Source of the DNA: Bacteroidetes oral taxon 274 str. F0058
GTDB taxonomy: Bacteria > Bacteroidota > Bacteroidia > Bacteroidales > Paludibacteraceae
Reading direction: 5' to 3'
Length of the DNA: 64,000 bases
Assembly (NCBI GenBank): GCA_000163695.1
Contig: GG774889.1
Location: forward strand, 358,551-422,550
Below are positions 18,561-27,826 of this stretch, one piece after another. The notes below the pieces were generated by a model, which saw only the letters and a program-made list of their open reading frames with translations, was not told where the DNA came from and made no database searches. Made by a program: the position numbers and the translations under genes. Position 1 is the first letter of the stretch; each line of letters opens with the position of its first letter.

Positions 18561-19517
18561 ATGATGAAAAAACAAATATGGATTGCTCTGTTAATGGGCT
18601 GTTTGGTAGTTGTTTCCTGTACCAAAGAGATAAAGTTTACGGGAGAGCAATCTCGTAATATGCTTGTGATAAACTCTCTCGTAGTCGCCGACTCATCGGT
18701 GATACAGGCAAAAGTATCGCACAGTGTGTTTTTTCTGAATGCTCACAGTAGCCTGAAAATCATAGATAACGCACATATAGAAGTGTCTGTCAATGGAGAA
18801 AAAATAGGCACTATGACCTTCAAGGGCAGTGTGAACGAAGAGGCGGTTTACGAGATACCTCATACTGTACGCAGTGGCGACAAGATCAGGATTTCGGCGA
18901 CGTGTAGCGGTTACGAGGCAGCTTCCGCCGAAACACAAGTGCCCCGCAGCACACCGATTGTTGCCGTAGATACTGTTACGAAAAAAGGTAACTATGGCAT
19001 AAACAAATGTTTGTGTGTGAATATAGTTTTTTCGGACAATGCTGCCGAAGATAATTACTATCAGGTGCGGGTAAAAAAGATATTATGGGTACGTAGCCAA
19101 GAAGATACGACAAAGATAATGAGACAAGTATACAACGTACGCCTGCAATCCGAAGATGTTGTCTTCGGTTCGTCTGCAAATAAAGATAATCCTATTTTCG
19201 GGTACAACAATAAAATTGTCGGAGTATTTGACGATCATCTGATAAATGGCAAAGATTATACGGTGAAGGTGTTTTCGTCCGAAATATTTGGAGGGAGCAG
19301 TGTAGCGGGCAGAAACGATACACTCGAAGTTTACCTCAATAACGTTTCGCGAGATTATTATCTATTCCAGAAGACGTATCTGGCGTATATCAACAATAAC
19401 GACTTTTCGGATATTTTCGGCGAACCGGTACAGATATACAGCAACGTTGTCGGCGGTATAGGTTTAGTTGGCGGTGTTGCCGAAAGCAAAGAGACGATAG
19501 TACTGAAAAAGAGATAG
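18561..19517 (+). CDS. DUF4249-type outer-membrane lipoprotein
   Basis: Lipoprotein signal MMKKQIWIALLMGCLVVVSC with lipobox VVSC. The mature protein has the DUF4249 pattern: an N-terminal MLVINSLVVADSSVIQAKVS segment, an Ig-like strand set (ANVEVSVNGE-like NAHIEVSVNGEKIG), SGDKIRISATCSGYEAASA, and a C-terminal half with the YYLFQKTYLAYINNNDF-type segment. In this phylum DUF4249 genes usually follow a TonB-dependent receptor. None is present here, so the partner is missing or elsewhere. ATG-ATG at the start leaves a one-codon ambiguity. Function not established. Confidence 0.75.
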   Translation: MMKKQIWIALLMGCLVVVSCTKEIKFTGEQSRNMLVINSLVVADSSVIQAKVSHSVFFLNAHSSLKIIDNAHIEVSVNGEKIGTMTFKGSVNEEAVYEIPHTVRSGDKIRISATCSGYEAASAETQVPRSTPIVAVDTVTKKGNYGINKCLCVNIVFSDNAAEDNYYQVRVKKILWVRSQEDTTKIMRQVYNVRLQSEDVVFGSSANKDNPIFGYNNKIVGVFDDHLINGKDYTVKVFSSEIFGGSSVAGRNDTLEVYLNNVSRDYYLFQKTYLAYINNNDFSDIFGEPVQIYSNVVGGIGLVGGVAESKETIVLKKR

Positions 19518-19544
19518 ATTTGTATTGCATAGAGAATAAAAAGA

Positions 19545-20960
19545 ATGAATTTAGCATATAAAATCGACGAAAAAATATTTCATACCATAGGGGACTTTGC
19601 CGATAATGTTGGCATAGAGTGTTATCTGATAGGCGGTTATGTGCGGGACTTGCTTCTCGATAGAGGTTCTAAAGATATTGACATTGTGGTAGTCGGCGAC
19701 GGAGTAGCTTTTGCCGAAGGGTTGAGGAGACAGCTTGGTAAGGGGACAAGCCTGGCTGTATTCAGAACCTACGGTACGGCGCAGTTGAAGACCCGAAACG
19801 GAGAGATAGAGATAGTCGGAGCTCGTCGTGAGTCGTATCGCCACGATAGCCGTAACCCTATTGTAGAAGAGGGTACATTGGAAGACGACCAGAACCGTCG
19901 CGACTTTACTATCAATGCTTTAGCTATATGCTTGAATAAAAAGCATTTCGGTGAACTCATAGATCCGTTCGGGGGCATCGAAGACCTTGGCAATCGATTG
20001 ATAAGGACGCCGTTAGACCCCGATATAACTTTCTCTGACGACCCTCTGCGTATGATGAGGGCAATACGTTTTGCTACCCAACTCGGTTTTATTATCCAAG
20101 ACGAAACACTAGTAGCTATATGGCGAAACCGTGAACGGATAAAAATAATAACCAAAGAACGAATTGCCGACGAGATAAATAAAATACTGCTCTCGGCAAA
20201 ACCCTCTACGGGCTTCTATCTGCTCGACAAGACAGGACTGTTGCCTTTAATAATGCCTGAGCTATCGGCTCTCAAAGGAGTGGAGACAATCAACGGGCGT
20301 GCCCATAAAGACAACTTCAAACACTCTCTGCAAGTTCTCGACAATCTGGCTATGCGTTCCGACGACCTTTGGCTTCGTTGGGCAAGCCTGCTTCACGATA
20401 TAGGCAAACCTGTTACAAAGCGTTGGGAAGAGGCACGCGGTTGGACATTCCATAGCCACGACTTTGTTGGAGCTAAGTTGGTAAAAAAAATATTTTCCAA
20501 TTTGAAACTGCCTATGGGTGAGCCTCTTCGCTTTGTCCAAAAAATGGTATTGCTGCATATGCGTCCTATCGCACTTAGCGAAGATACGGTTACCGACTCG
20601 GCTGTAAGGCGGTTGCTATTCGATGCAGGCAACGATGTAGATTCGCTTATGATGTTGTGTCAGAGCGATATAACGTCGAATAATATGAAGAAAGTGAAGC
20701 GATTCGCCGACAACTTCGAGCTTGTACGTAGAAAACTCGTAGAACTCGAAGAGAAGGACCGCATACGCAACTTCCAGCCGCCCGTGGACGGTATCGAGAT
20801 AATGCAGACATTCGGGCTGGGACAGTGCAGTATGGTAGGCGAGTTGAAAACTCAAATAAAAGACGCTATCCTCGACGGGATAATACCGAACTCACACGAT
20901 GAGGCATTCGACTATCTATTGCAGATAGCGAAAGAGAAAAACTTAGTACCCGTACAATAA
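19545..20960 (+). CDS. cca: CCA-adding tRNA nucleotidyltransferase with HD domain
   Basis: Adds or repairs the 3' CCA of tRNA. The class II nucleotidyltransferase head has LIGGYVRDLLLDRGSKDIDIVV (GG and DxD motifs), RRDFTINALAICL, and DPLRMMRAIRFATQLGF, the RNA/nucleotide-selection region. An HD phosphohydrolase domain follows (LLHDIGKPVTKRW). 471 aa matches Bacteroidetes CCA/poly(A) polymerase family enzymes. It starts 27 bp after the DUF4249 gene. Poly(A) polymerase activity cannot be excluded from sequence alone. Confidence 0.92.
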   Translation: MNLAYKIDEKIFHTIGDFADNVGIECYLIGGYVRDLLLDRGSKDIDIVVVGDGVAFAEGLRRQLGKGTSLAVFRTYGTAQLKTRNGEIEIVGARRESYRHDSRNPIVEEGTLEDDQNRRDFTINALAICLNKKHFGELIDPFGGIEDLGNRLIRTPLDPDITFSDDPLRMMRAIRFATQLGFIIQDETLVAIWRNRERIKIITKERIADEINKILLSAKPSTGFYLLDKTGLLPLIMPELSALKGVETINGRAHKDNFKHSLQVLDNLAMRSDDLWLRWASLLHDIGKPVTKRWEEARGWTFHSHDFVGAKLVKKIFSNLKLPMGEPLRFVQKMVLLHMRPIALSEDTVTDSAVRRLLFDAGNDVDSLMMLCQSDITSNNMKKVKRFADNFELVRRKLVELEEKDRIRNFQPPVDGIEIMQTFGLGQCSMVGELKTQIKDAILDGIIPNSHDEAFDYLLQIAKEKNLVPVQ

Positions 20961-21093
20961 GGATATCTATTTTACCTCCACTTAATTCAGAACAAATTTA
21001 CATAGATTAATCTTTTATATTTTCTATTTTGGGAAATAATAATAAAACTTAATTGTTTTATAAATTATTCTCCGGTTTATGAAATAAATTATG

Positions 21094-21101
21094 TATATTT
21101 G
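21094..21101 (+). promoter_or_regulatory. -7-like element before the FISUMP-like lipoprotein
   Basis: TATATTTG, 84 bp upstream of the ATG at 21186, in a very AT-rich stretch. Confidence 0.3.
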
Positions 21102-21185
21102 CCAATATTATATGATGATACTAATATATCGCTTTGCTAAATATTGAATATCATTTTGTTTGTAAAATTTTAATATATATTTTTT

Positions 21186-22286
21186 ATGAAAAACTACAAA
21201 AAACTGTTTTTATTTACCACTTGTTTGTTGGTTGGGTTCTTGGTAATGACTTGTAAAAGTAGTGATTCGCAGGAAATAGAGAAGCCTGCTAAAGATTTAG
21301 GAGAGGGAGCTAACTGTTACATCATACCGGAAGAAGGGAAATATAGTTTCGTGCCTTTACATGTAAGCGGGAAACCTATTGAGAATGTGAGAAAAGTAGA
21401 CTGGATATGGTCGACAAAAGTGAATGAAAGTAATGAACAAAAATTACTTACGAATGTATCTTACGAAAATGGACGTGTATGTCTGACCGCCACAGGAGAA
21501 AAAGGCAATATCGTAATAGCTGCCTTTGACGAGAATGGAAAGATAGTCTGGGTATGGCATATATGGTGTACGGATACACCTAAAACAATGAAATATGAGA
21601 ACGGAGCTGTATTTATGGATCGTTATCTTGGTGCAGTAAGTGCAGAGCAGGCAGACGGTAAGGCTACGTGGGGATTGGTGTGGCAATGGGGACGTATTAC
21701 CCCGTTCTTTGCAGGATATGATGACACCGAATGGGATGTTGCCAATGCTTTTACAGAGGCTAGGAAATGGACAATACTTAATCCAAAATATAATCTTGAG
21801 TGGAAGTTTGATGCTCATTCAGTGAGTATTGAAGAGGCTATTGCTCAACCTACGGTATTCTTTTATGATAAAAAAACTTGTGATTGGCATAATAATATCG
21901 ACTTAAAGTTATGGGGGAGTGTGAAAACTGATTATGACCCCAGCCCGGCAGGATACCATATCCCGCAGACTTCGCAATGGGAAGAATTGAAGAATCTTGT
22001 TCCGAAAAAAGATTTGAGCGGAGCTACATATACTTTTGGGAATAATGAGGCTTGGTGGGCAGCGTCCGGTGGAGGACGAGAGTTTGATTCCGGATGTAAT
22101 ATTATCGGAGAGGGAGATATTTTTGTGTGGTCTTCCACAGCAGAATATGTTACAGACCCTTTTGCAGGTATGAAGGACTTTCCTGTTGCTTATCGTCTTA
22201 TTTATCAACTTAAATCTAACTTTTTGTATTTGAAAGCCATGGGAAATAGGTCTTTTGCACATACCATAAGATGTGTAGCTGATTAA
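21186..22286 (+). CDS. FISUMP-like domain lipoprotein
   Basis: Lipoprotein signal with lipobox VMTC (Cys about 23). The mature part begins GEGANCYIIPEEGKYSFVPL and IVWVWHIWC..., a layout seen in Bacteroidetes surface proteins. The C-terminal half has PSPAGYHIPQTSQWEEL, VWSSTAEY and a final IRCVAD, typical of the Fibrobacter succinogenes major paralogous (FISUMP) domain. Exact role unknown; cell-surface attachment is inferred. The gene is convergent with the next one across a strong bidirectional terminator. Confidence 0.75.
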   Translation: MKNYKKLFLFTTCLLVGFLVMTCKSSDSQEIEKPAKDLGEGANCYIIPEEGKYSFVPLHVSGKPIENVRKVDWIWSTKVNESNEQKLLTNVSYENGRVCLTATGEKGNIVIAAFDENGKIVWVWHIWCTDTPKTMKYENGAVFMDRYLGAVSAEQADGKATWGLVWQWGRITPFFAGYDDTEWDVANAFTEARKWTILNPKYNLEWKFDAHSVSIEEAIAQPTVFFYDKKTCDWHNNIDLKLWGSVKTDYDPSPAGYHIPQTSQWEELKNLVPKKDLSGATYTFGNNEAWWAASGGGREFDSGCNIIGEGDIFVWSSTAEYVTDPFAGMKDFPVAYRLIYQLKSNFLYLKAMGNRSFAHTIRCVAD

Positions 22287-22396
22287 ATCGCCGATTAATT
22301 GACACATATTAGTTTTTATGCTTACTGAATCTTTAAAATTTTTTGTATAACGGCAGTTAAAATCTCTTGTAAGAAGCCGGTTATCGCTCTTTAATA

Positions 22397-22435
22397 AAAA
22401 AGACAATTATCATAAAAAACGATAATTGTCTTTTT
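22397..22435. terminator. bidirectional terminator between convergent lipoprotein genes
   Basis: AAAAGACAATTATC (22398-22411) pairs perfectly with GATAATTGTCTTTT (22421-22434). The stem is flanked by A and T runs, so it works for both strands. Confidence 0.85.
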
Positions 22436-22477
22436 TTATACGACTTATATGACTGGAAGTCTCTGATAACCCACAGG

Positions 22478-22990
22478 TTACTTTTTATACCAACAGCTGA
22501 TTTCTGCCTTTGTTATCTTATTTATTTGTGTATCATACGGAGCACCCAATGCTGTAAGATAAGCTTTTGTTATATTTAAAGCGTCTATAACCAGATGTAA
22601 TTCGTTGGCAGAGTTTATGCTATAGGTCGAGGTTATCAATACAAGAGGCAATTTCGTTTTATTGATTTTCATGTCTGTTGCAGTGATATTTATGGTATTA
22701 CCTATCTTGATGTACTTGAATTCAGTAGTCGTATTGTCGCTATAGATGAATGAACCAGAGAGATCATCATTGAAGACGATGGTTGGCGGCATAAAGCTTA
22801 CTTTTTTAGTTTTTAGCATATTTATTATCACAGAACTCAGAGTCCCCTCTGCTTGGATATTGTAATCATCTTTGTTCATCGTTTTCCAAGTGCCTGTTAA
22901 CTCACGAGTATCGGTATCTCCTTCTTTACACGAAGTTAATCCTAATATGACGGCAATCGTCACAATCGAAAAAAATTTAAAGTAGTTCAT
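22478..22990 (-). CDS. small lipoprotein, lipocalin-like pattern
   Basis: 170 aa with lipoprotein signal (lipobox GLTSC, Cys 21). The mature N-terminus ELTGTWKTMNKDDY resembles the GxW start of lipocalin-like Bacteroidetes lipoproteins, followed by alternating beta strands (IVFNDDLSGSFIYSDNTTTEFKY). No catalytic motif. The family assignment is by pattern only. A TATATTTG element lies upstream at 23017-23024 on the minus strand. Confidence 0.6.
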   Translation of the reverse strand: MNYFKFFSIVTIAVILGLTSCKEGDTDTRELTGTWKTMNKDDYNIQAEGTLSSVIINMLKTKKVSFMPPTIVFNDDLSGSFIYSDNTTTEFKYIKIGNTINITATDMKINKTKLPLVLITSTYSINSANELHLVIDALNITKAYLTALGAPYDTQINKITKAEISCWYKK

Positions 22991-23048
22991 AATTTTATGT
23001 GATTTTATTAATTGAACAAATATATTTATATGGTTTCTTGAAAAAAAT

Positions 23049-24182
23049 CTAACACTGTCCCAGAATATCTAAGAAGTTCGATGTTATGTACTCCATCTGT
23101 TCTTTATCGAGTTCGGTGTGCATTGGCAGCGAACAAACCGTCTCCGACAACTTTTCGGCTACGGGGAAGTCGCCTTGCGAGTAACGGTCGCTCCGGTATG
23201 CCTTCTGTAAGTGCAGAGGTATTGGGTAATAAACCATTACGGGAATACCTCGCTCGGCCATCTTGCTAATCAGACGTTGGCGGTCTACCCCGACGAACTG
23301 CAGCGTATATTGATGAAACGAATGTGTCGTGTATGTTGCTGTTTTTGGGGTAATTACCTTTGGGTTGTCTGCAAAATGACGATTGTAAAATTCGGCAGCT
23401 TCGCGACGTGCCCTTACGTAACTGTCGAGATGGGGTAGTTTGGCGTCGAGTACGGCAGCCTGAATGCTGTCGAGTCGCGAATTGACCCCTATCATATCGT
23501 GGTGATAGCGGATACGCATACCGTGGTTTGCAATAGTAGTTATTCTCTCGGCTAACTCGTCGTCGTTGGTAAATAGAGCCCCTCCGTCGCCATAGCAACC
23601 CAGATTTTTCGATGGGAAAAACGACGTACATCCGATATTGCCTATCGTGCCGGAATGTTGTCGGTGTCCGTCGGAGAAAATATATTCCGACCCCATCGAC
23701 TGACAAGCATCCTCTACCACAAAGAGATTGTGCCGTTTTGCTATTGCCATAATACCCTCCATATCGGCATTCTGTCCAAAAAGATGTACCGGTACGATAG
23801 CTTTTGTCTTGGGGGTGATGGCTCTCTCGAGGGCTTCCAAATCTATACAGAATGTGTCACTGTCTACATCTACGAGTACAGGTGTAAGTCCAAGCAGAGC
23901 AACTACCTCTGCCGTGGCAATGAATGTGAATGTCGGTGTTATTACCTCGTCGCCTGCCTTGAGTCCCAATGCCATAAGGGCTATTTGCAGAGCATCCGTG
24001 CCGTTGGCAACGGGTATGACGTGCCTTACGGACAGGTATTTTTCGAGATTCTTCTGGAAATCGACGACTTTACCCCCTTTTACGAACGAAGAGGTCTCGA
24101 TTACCGACGCTATGCCGGCATCTATTTCTTGCTTTATATTTAGGTATTGGCTGTGTAAATCAACCATTTGTATCTTATTCAT
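23049..24182 (-). CDS. DegT/DnrJ/EryC1/StrS aminotransferase
   Basis: PLP-dependent enzyme of the sugar aminotransferase family, which makes amino sugars for LPS, capsule or glycoproteins. Visible: PVANGTDALQIALMALGLKAGDEV (cofactor phosphate region), DACQSMGSEY, and the Schiff-base Lys in TSFFPSKNLGCYGDGGAL. NHGMRIRYHHDMIGVNSRLD and the C-terminal YYPIPLHLQ also fit. 377 aa is normal. No other nucleotide-sugar genes are adjacent, so the substrate is open. A TACCTTTG element lies 29 bp upstream. Confidence 0.92.
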   Translation of the reverse strand: MNKIQMVDLHSQYLNIKQEIDAGIASVIETSSFVKGGKVVDFQKNLEKYLSVRHVIPVANGTDALQIALMALGLKAGDEVITPTFTFIATAEVVALLGLTPVLVDVDSDTFCIDLEALERAITPKTKAIVPVHLFGQNADMEGIMAIAKRHNLFVVEDACQSMGSEYIFSDGHRQHSGTIGNIGCTSFFPSKNLGCYGDGGALFTNDDELAERITTIANHGMRIRYHHDMIGVNSRLDSIQAAVLDAKLPHLDSYVRARREAAEFYNRHFADNPKVITPKTATYTTHSFHQYTLQFVGVDRQRLISKMAERGIPVMVYYPIPLHLQKAYRSDRYSQGDFPVAEKLSETVCSLPMHTELDKEQMEYITSNFLDILGQC

Positions 24183-24210
24183 ACTTTGCTGCTCAATAAA
24201 TTTGTTTGTG

Positions 24211-24218
24211 CAAAGGTA
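24211..24218 (-). promoter_or_regulatory. -7 element for the DegT aminotransferase
   Basis: Minus-strand TACCTTTG, divergent from the yicC promoter 48 bp away. Confidence 0.5.
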
Positions 24219-24242
24219 ATAATTTTATTTCGAAATTTTGCG

Positions 24243-24273
24243 ATTGTTTGTTTACAATTTATAATTAACTTTG
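24243..24273 (+). promoter_or_regulatory. yicC-nadD promoter
   Basis: TAACTTTG at 24266-24273 with an ATTG -33-like element at 24243-24246, spacer 19 bp. The ATG is at 24308. Confidence 0.55.
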
Positions 24274-24307
24274 CACTCTGTAAAACTCAACAAACAACGG
24301 AGATAGT

Positions 24308-25189
24308 ATGATAAAATCAATGACAGGTTACGGAAAGGCAATAGAAATATTCGACGGGAAAAAAATTTGTTGCGAGCTTAAATCGCTAAATAGCAAGCAA
24401 ATGGATATAGCTCTTAAATTGCCGTCCAATTACCGTGAGTACGAACTCGACCTTCGCAACCATATCTCCAAGGCACTTGTACGCGGCAAAGTAGAGGTAA
24501 ACATTACGGTAGAAGACGATGCGGACAAAAGCAAAATCAACATAAACTCCAATATTGTACAGGCACATTACGAACAGATAAAAGCTATTGCTGCTCAAAT
24601 GAATATCCCTGAGCCTGACGCAAATAGTTGGTTCAAGATATTGCTGACGATGCCCGACGTGTTCCAAAACGAAACTGTCGATATCGAGAAAAACGATTAT
24701 GTGCAGTTACTTGAGGTCGTAGACAAGTCTTTGGCTGAGTTTGACGGTTTTCGACGCAACGAGGGCAATACTCTGAAACACTTCTTCGAAGAACGTATCG
24801 ATAAATTGCAGTTATTGGCTTCTAAAATAGACCTTTACGAAAAGGAACGAATACAAAAGATACGTGAGCGTATCGAAGAAGACCTGAATCAGATAAGAGC
24901 CAGAGTAGAGATAGACAAAAACAGGTTTGAGCAGGAGATGATTTTTTATATCGAAAAACTCGATGTGAGCGAAGAGAAATCGCGTCTGCGATGCCACCTC
25001 GAATATTTTTTACAGACATTAGATTCCGGAGAAAATCAGGGAAAAAAGCTTGGTTTTATTGCACAAGAGATTGGCAGAGAGGTGAATACACTCGGGTCGA
25101 AATCGAACCATACAGAAATGCAAAAGATTGTGGTTATGATGAAAGATGAGCTTGAACAAATCAAGGAGCAGGTACTCAATGTTTTGTGA
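24308..25189 (+). CDS. yicC: YicC-family endoribonuclease
   Basis: Family of stress-linked endoribonucleases. MIKSMTGYGKA is the signature N-terminus, with ELKSLNSKQMDIALKLP next. The DUF1732 C-terminal end is visible as GFIAQEIGREVNTLGSKSNH. The middle is a long charged coiled-coil. 293 aa is normal. Its TGA overlaps a possible GTG start of nadD, but the preferred nadD ATG lies 5 bp downstream; both are likely in one transcript. Confidence 0.92.
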   Translation: MIKSMTGYGKAIEIFDGKKICCELKSLNSKQMDIALKLPSNYREYELDLRNHISKALVRGKVEVNITVEDDADKSKININSNIVQAHYEQIKAIAAQMNIPEPDANSWFKILLTMPDVFQNETVDIEKNDYVQLLEVVDKSLAEFDGFRRNEGNTLKHFFEERIDKLQLLASKIDLYEKERIQKIRERIEEDLNQIRARVEIDKNRFEQEMIFYIEKLDVSEEKSRLRCHLEYFLQTLDSGENQGKKLGFIAQEIGREVNTLGSKSNHTEMQKIVVMMKDELEQIKEQVLNVL

Positions 25190-25194
25190 GAAAA

Positions 25195-25782
25195 ATGAAT
25201 AAATATAACGTATGCGTATACTCTGGGAGCTTCAATCCCATACACAACGGACACATAGCCTTAGCGGAATATCTGGTAGACAGACAGATAGTTGATGAAG
25301 TGTGGGTGATAATTACTCCGCAAAACCCTCTAAAACCTTCCGATACTTTAATAAACGACAATTTACGCCTGCAGATGGCTCGGCTTGCATTGGAAGGGCG
25401 TAAAGGTATCGTTGTCTCGGACGTAGAGATACACTTGCCCAAACCGAGTTATACTATTGATACACTGCGATTTTTGCAGTCGCAATATCCGTTATATGGT
25501 TTTTGCTTGCTGATAGGGCAAGATAATGTAGCGATATTCGATAAATGGAAGAGTTATCGTCAGATACTGCACGACTTCCGCGTACTTGTATACCCCCGCA
25601 ACGTAGCAACTACAACCGAACACTTAAAATACCCCGAGATGCAACTGCTGACTGACGCTCCGACCGTCGATATATCGTCTACCGATATTCGTAGCAGAGT
25701 AAAGAGCGGATTACCTATTACGGGGCTGCTCCCCGACGCCGTTGCGGAGTTTATTGCCGAGCATAGATTGTATAAGAACTGA
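25195..25782 (+). CDS. nadD: nicotinate-nucleotide adenylyltransferase
   Basis: Makes NaAD from NaMN and ATP in NAD synthesis. Nucleotidyltransferase motif GSFNPIHNGHIALAEY (HxGH-type) and the C-terminal VDISSTDIRSRVKSGLP (ISSTxIR) are clear. The frame opens at a GTG at 25186 overlapping yicC, but the ATG at 25195 gives MNKYNVCVYSGSFNP, the usual start. 195 aa is typical. A hairpin terminator follows. Confidence 0.93.
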   Translation: MNKYNVCVYSGSFNPIHNGHIALAEYLVDRQIVDEVWVIITPQNPLKPSDTLINDNLRLQMARLALEGRKGIVVSDVEIHLPKPSYTIDTLRFLQSQYPLYGFCLLIGQDNVAIFDKWKSYRQILHDFRVLVYPRNVATTTEHLKYPEMQLLTDAPTVDISSTDIRSRVKSGLPITGLLPDAVAEFIAEHRLYKN

Positions 25783-25784
25783 TA

Positions 25785-25816
25785 GTCTCGTTTATTAAGT
25801 CTACGAGACCTTTTTG
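25785..25816 (+). terminator. terminator after nadD
   Basis: GTCTCGT (25785-25791) pairs with ACGAGAC (25803-25809), followed by CTTTTTG. It lies between convergent nadD and xseA. Confidence 0.6.
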
Positions 25817-25874
25817 TCGTGGCGGTGGCTGCGATAAACGGTTCGTCGTATGCTTTAAGCTGCTCTGAGGAAAT

Positions 25875-27179
25875 TCATTTTGAATCCCCGTCAATATCTA
25901 TTGTGCCGTCGTGGAAGACGATTTGGAACGCCTGCCGAATATCGAGAGCCTTTGCCGAGCGGACGGTTTTACCGTTTTGGCGTATGATGGCGAAACCTCT
26001 TCTGAGAGTGTTTGTAGGCGAGGTAGCCTCCAATCGTTGCTCTATGAGATGTATACGGTGTCTCTCTGTCTCCGTACGTTGTCGTACATAGTTAAGTACT
26101 CGGTATTGTAAATAGTTCACTCTGTGTTGTGAGCTACGGAGCGTATGTCGGGCGGCGGTCAGTAGTAACGATAGTTGTCGGTCGAGCCTGTGGTATTCAC
26201 CGACCAAAATCTCTTTTGGCAGGTAGTGCAGCCTGTACCATACGGTATTGATACGAATTTTCTGACGTTCGACATTGGTTGCTGCCGCACGTCGTATTCG
26301 TTCTGTGAGCCATACAAGTCGTTCCTCCTGCTCTCTGATGATGTCTACAAAAAACTCTGCGGCGGCAGTAGGGGTTTTTACACTCTTGTAAGCGACAATA
26401 TCGGATACCGTCTCGTCTCGTAGATGTCCTATGCCGCATAAGACAGGCAGCGGGAATTGTGCTATGGCAGTTGCTATGTTGTAGTTGTCGAAAGCAGACA
26501 GGTCTGAGGTAGCACCACCGCCGCGTATTATCACCACTGCGTCGAATTCGTCGGCTCGTTCGAAGATGGTATCTAAGGCTGCCGTTACCGATTGCTCTGT
26601 CTCGTTGCCCTGCATCCTTGCGTCGAACAACTCCGTGTGGAAGCGGTATCCGTATGGATTGTTGTTTATCTGATGGCAAAAGTCTTCGTATCCGGCGGCA
26701 GTTGCCGACGATATAACGGCTATTCGTCGAGGTAAGGCAGGTAACTGCAACGAACGGTTTAGCTCTATTACTCCATCTTGGCTGAGGCGATTCAATATTT
26801 TTTCTTTGTCGAGGGCTATTTTGCCTGTCGTGTATTCGGGGTTTATATCTATTATATTCAGACTCAGTCCGTAGCTTTCGTGCATCTCTATCGTGCAGCA
26901 GACAAGTATCTCTAACCCTGCTTGCAGTTCGTATCCTGCCGTCTGCTCGAAGTAGGGACGCAGCATTTTGTATGTCGTTGCCCAGATAGTCGCTTTCTGG
27001 CGGGCAATGACGCGGCGATCTGTATCGTATTCTATTAGCTCTATATAGCAGTGTCCGTTGGCGTTGGTATGTATTTCGCTGATTTGGGCACGTATCCACA
27101 AACTTTCTAAAAATATCTCTTTCAGAAGTTTTTTTATCGTAATGTTCAGTTCGTAGAGCGAGAATGATTGCTGTTCCAT
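25875..27179 (-). CDS. xseA: exodeoxyribonuclease VII large subunit
   Basis: With XseB, degrades single-stranded DNA in both directions. N-terminal OB-fold domain (SLWIRAQISEIHTNANGHCYIEL), then the catalytic domain with RRIAVISSATAAGYEDF, VVIIRGGGATSDLSAFDN and LCGIGHLRDETVSDIVAYKSVKTPTAAAE, where GIGHxxD varies slightly as GIGHLRDE. A charged coiled-coil and a short tail (RRGFAIIRQNGKTVRS) follow. 434 aa is normal. The small-subunit gene xseB, often adjacent, is not seen on either side. Confidence 0.93.
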   Translation of the reverse strand: MEQQSFSLYELNITIKKLLKEIFLESLWIRAQISEIHTNANGHCYIELIEYDTDRRVIARQKATIWATTYKMLRPYFEQTAGYELQAGLEILVCCTIEMHESYGLSLNIIDINPEYTTGKIALDKEKILNRLSQDGVIELNRSLQLPALPRRIAVISSATAAGYEDFCHQINNNPYGYRFHTELFDARMQGNETEQSVTAALDTIFERADEFDAVVIIRGGGATSDLSAFDNYNIATAIAQFPLPVLCGIGHLRDETVSDIVAYKSVKTPTAAAEFFVDIIREQEERLVWLTERIRRAAATNVERQKIRINTVWYRLHYLPKEILVGEYHRLDRQLSLLLTAARHTLRSSQHRVNYLQYRVLNYVRQRTETERHRIHLIEQRLEATSPTNTLRRGFAIIRQNGKTVRSAKALDIRQAFQIVFHDGTIDIDGDSK

Positions 27180-27189
27180 ATATGGAAGA

Positions 27190-27197
27190 CAAAGTTA
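27190..27197 (-). promoter_or_regulatory. -7 element for xseA
   Basis: Minus-strand TAACTTTG only 11 bp before the xseA ATG, so the message would have almost no leader. Confidence 0.4.
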
Positions 27198-27224
27198 CTA
27201 TTTTTATGTGAATAAAAAAATTAC

Positions 27225-27232
27225 TACCTTTG
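27225..27232 (+). promoter_or_regulatory. -7 element for the NlpE-like lipoprotein
   Basis: TACCTTTG, 45 bp before the ATG at 27277. Confidence 0.5.
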
Positions 27233-27276
27233 CACGAAAAATTTTATTATTCTAAATTAAAAAAAGAATCAGAATT

Positions 27277-27720
27277 ATGAAGAAATCATTTTTTGTAATG
27301 GCAGCAGCAGCCACAATGTTTGCAATGGGTTTGGTGTCTTGCGGTAACAAGCAAAATGCCGAAAATCAGGAAGCTACAACCGATACTGTCGTTGTGGCAG
27401 AACCGGCTCCGGCTCCTATCAGCGGTACGTTCGAAGGCACATTGCCTTGCGCCGACTGTTCGGGTATCAAGACCGAACTTGTTATCAGCGAAGACGGTAA
27501 GTTTAAACTGACTGAAACTTATATGGCTAAGAAAGAAAAGCAATTTGTAAGTGAAGGTGAAATCGTTCGCGGCGAAGGTGGCAGATTCTCTCTGACCGAC
27601 AAAGACGGTACCGTACGTCAATATGAGCTTACAGACAACACTATTGCTGTACTCGATGCCGAAGGTAAAAAAGCCGAAGGCGAATTAGCAGACAAATACA
27701 TTTTGACAAAGAAAATGTAA
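27277..27720 (+). CDS. NlpE-like lipoprotein
   Basis: Outer-membrane lipoprotein related to the N-terminal domain of NlpE (copper tolerance/envelope stress sensor). Lipobox GLVSC (Cys 22), a Glu/Thr/Pro-rich linker, then the family motif GTFEGTLPCADCSGIKTEL with its CxxC, and strands ending in LTDNTIAVLDAEGK. 147 aa, so only the N-terminal NlpE domain. It has its own -7 element and a probable terminator. Sensor function in this organism is inference. Confidence 0.85.
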   Translation: MKKSFFVMAAAATMFAMGLVSCGNKQNAENQEATTDTVVVAEPAPAPISGTFEGTLPCADCSGIKTELVISEDGKFKLTETYMAKKEKQFVSEGEIVRGEGGRFSLTDKDGTVRQYELTDNTIAVLDAEGKKAEGELADKYILTKKM

Positions 27721-27753
27721 TACGGTCGGTATAAACTAATTTAATTCAAATCT

Positions 27754-27803
27754 TATCGGCAAGCTCTGTACAGTAAAATGTGTAAAGGGTTTGCCGATAT
27801 TTT
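27754..27803 (+). terminator. probable terminator after the NlpE-like gene
   Basis: TATCGGCAA (27754-27762) pairs perfectly with TTGCCGATA (27791-27799), then TTTTA. The loop is long (28 nt), so confidence is moderate. Confidence 0.5.
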
Positions 27804-27826
27804 AACAAAAAGAATATTATATACTT

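Noticed and set aside
20961..21185. tRNA or small RNA in the AT-rich gap after cca.
   Set aside because: No cloverleaf or clear terminator pattern could be recognised by eye; a dedicated search would be needed to decide.
25783..25874. xseB (exonuclease VII small subunit) next to xseA.
   Set aside because: The gap holds only a hairpin terminator and no frame of suitable size.
26197..27192. 331-codon minus-strand frame overlapping xseA in another frame.
   Set aside because: xseA is a clear family match on the same strand; the alternative frame is rich in Arg, Cys and Tyr, typical of a shadow frame.
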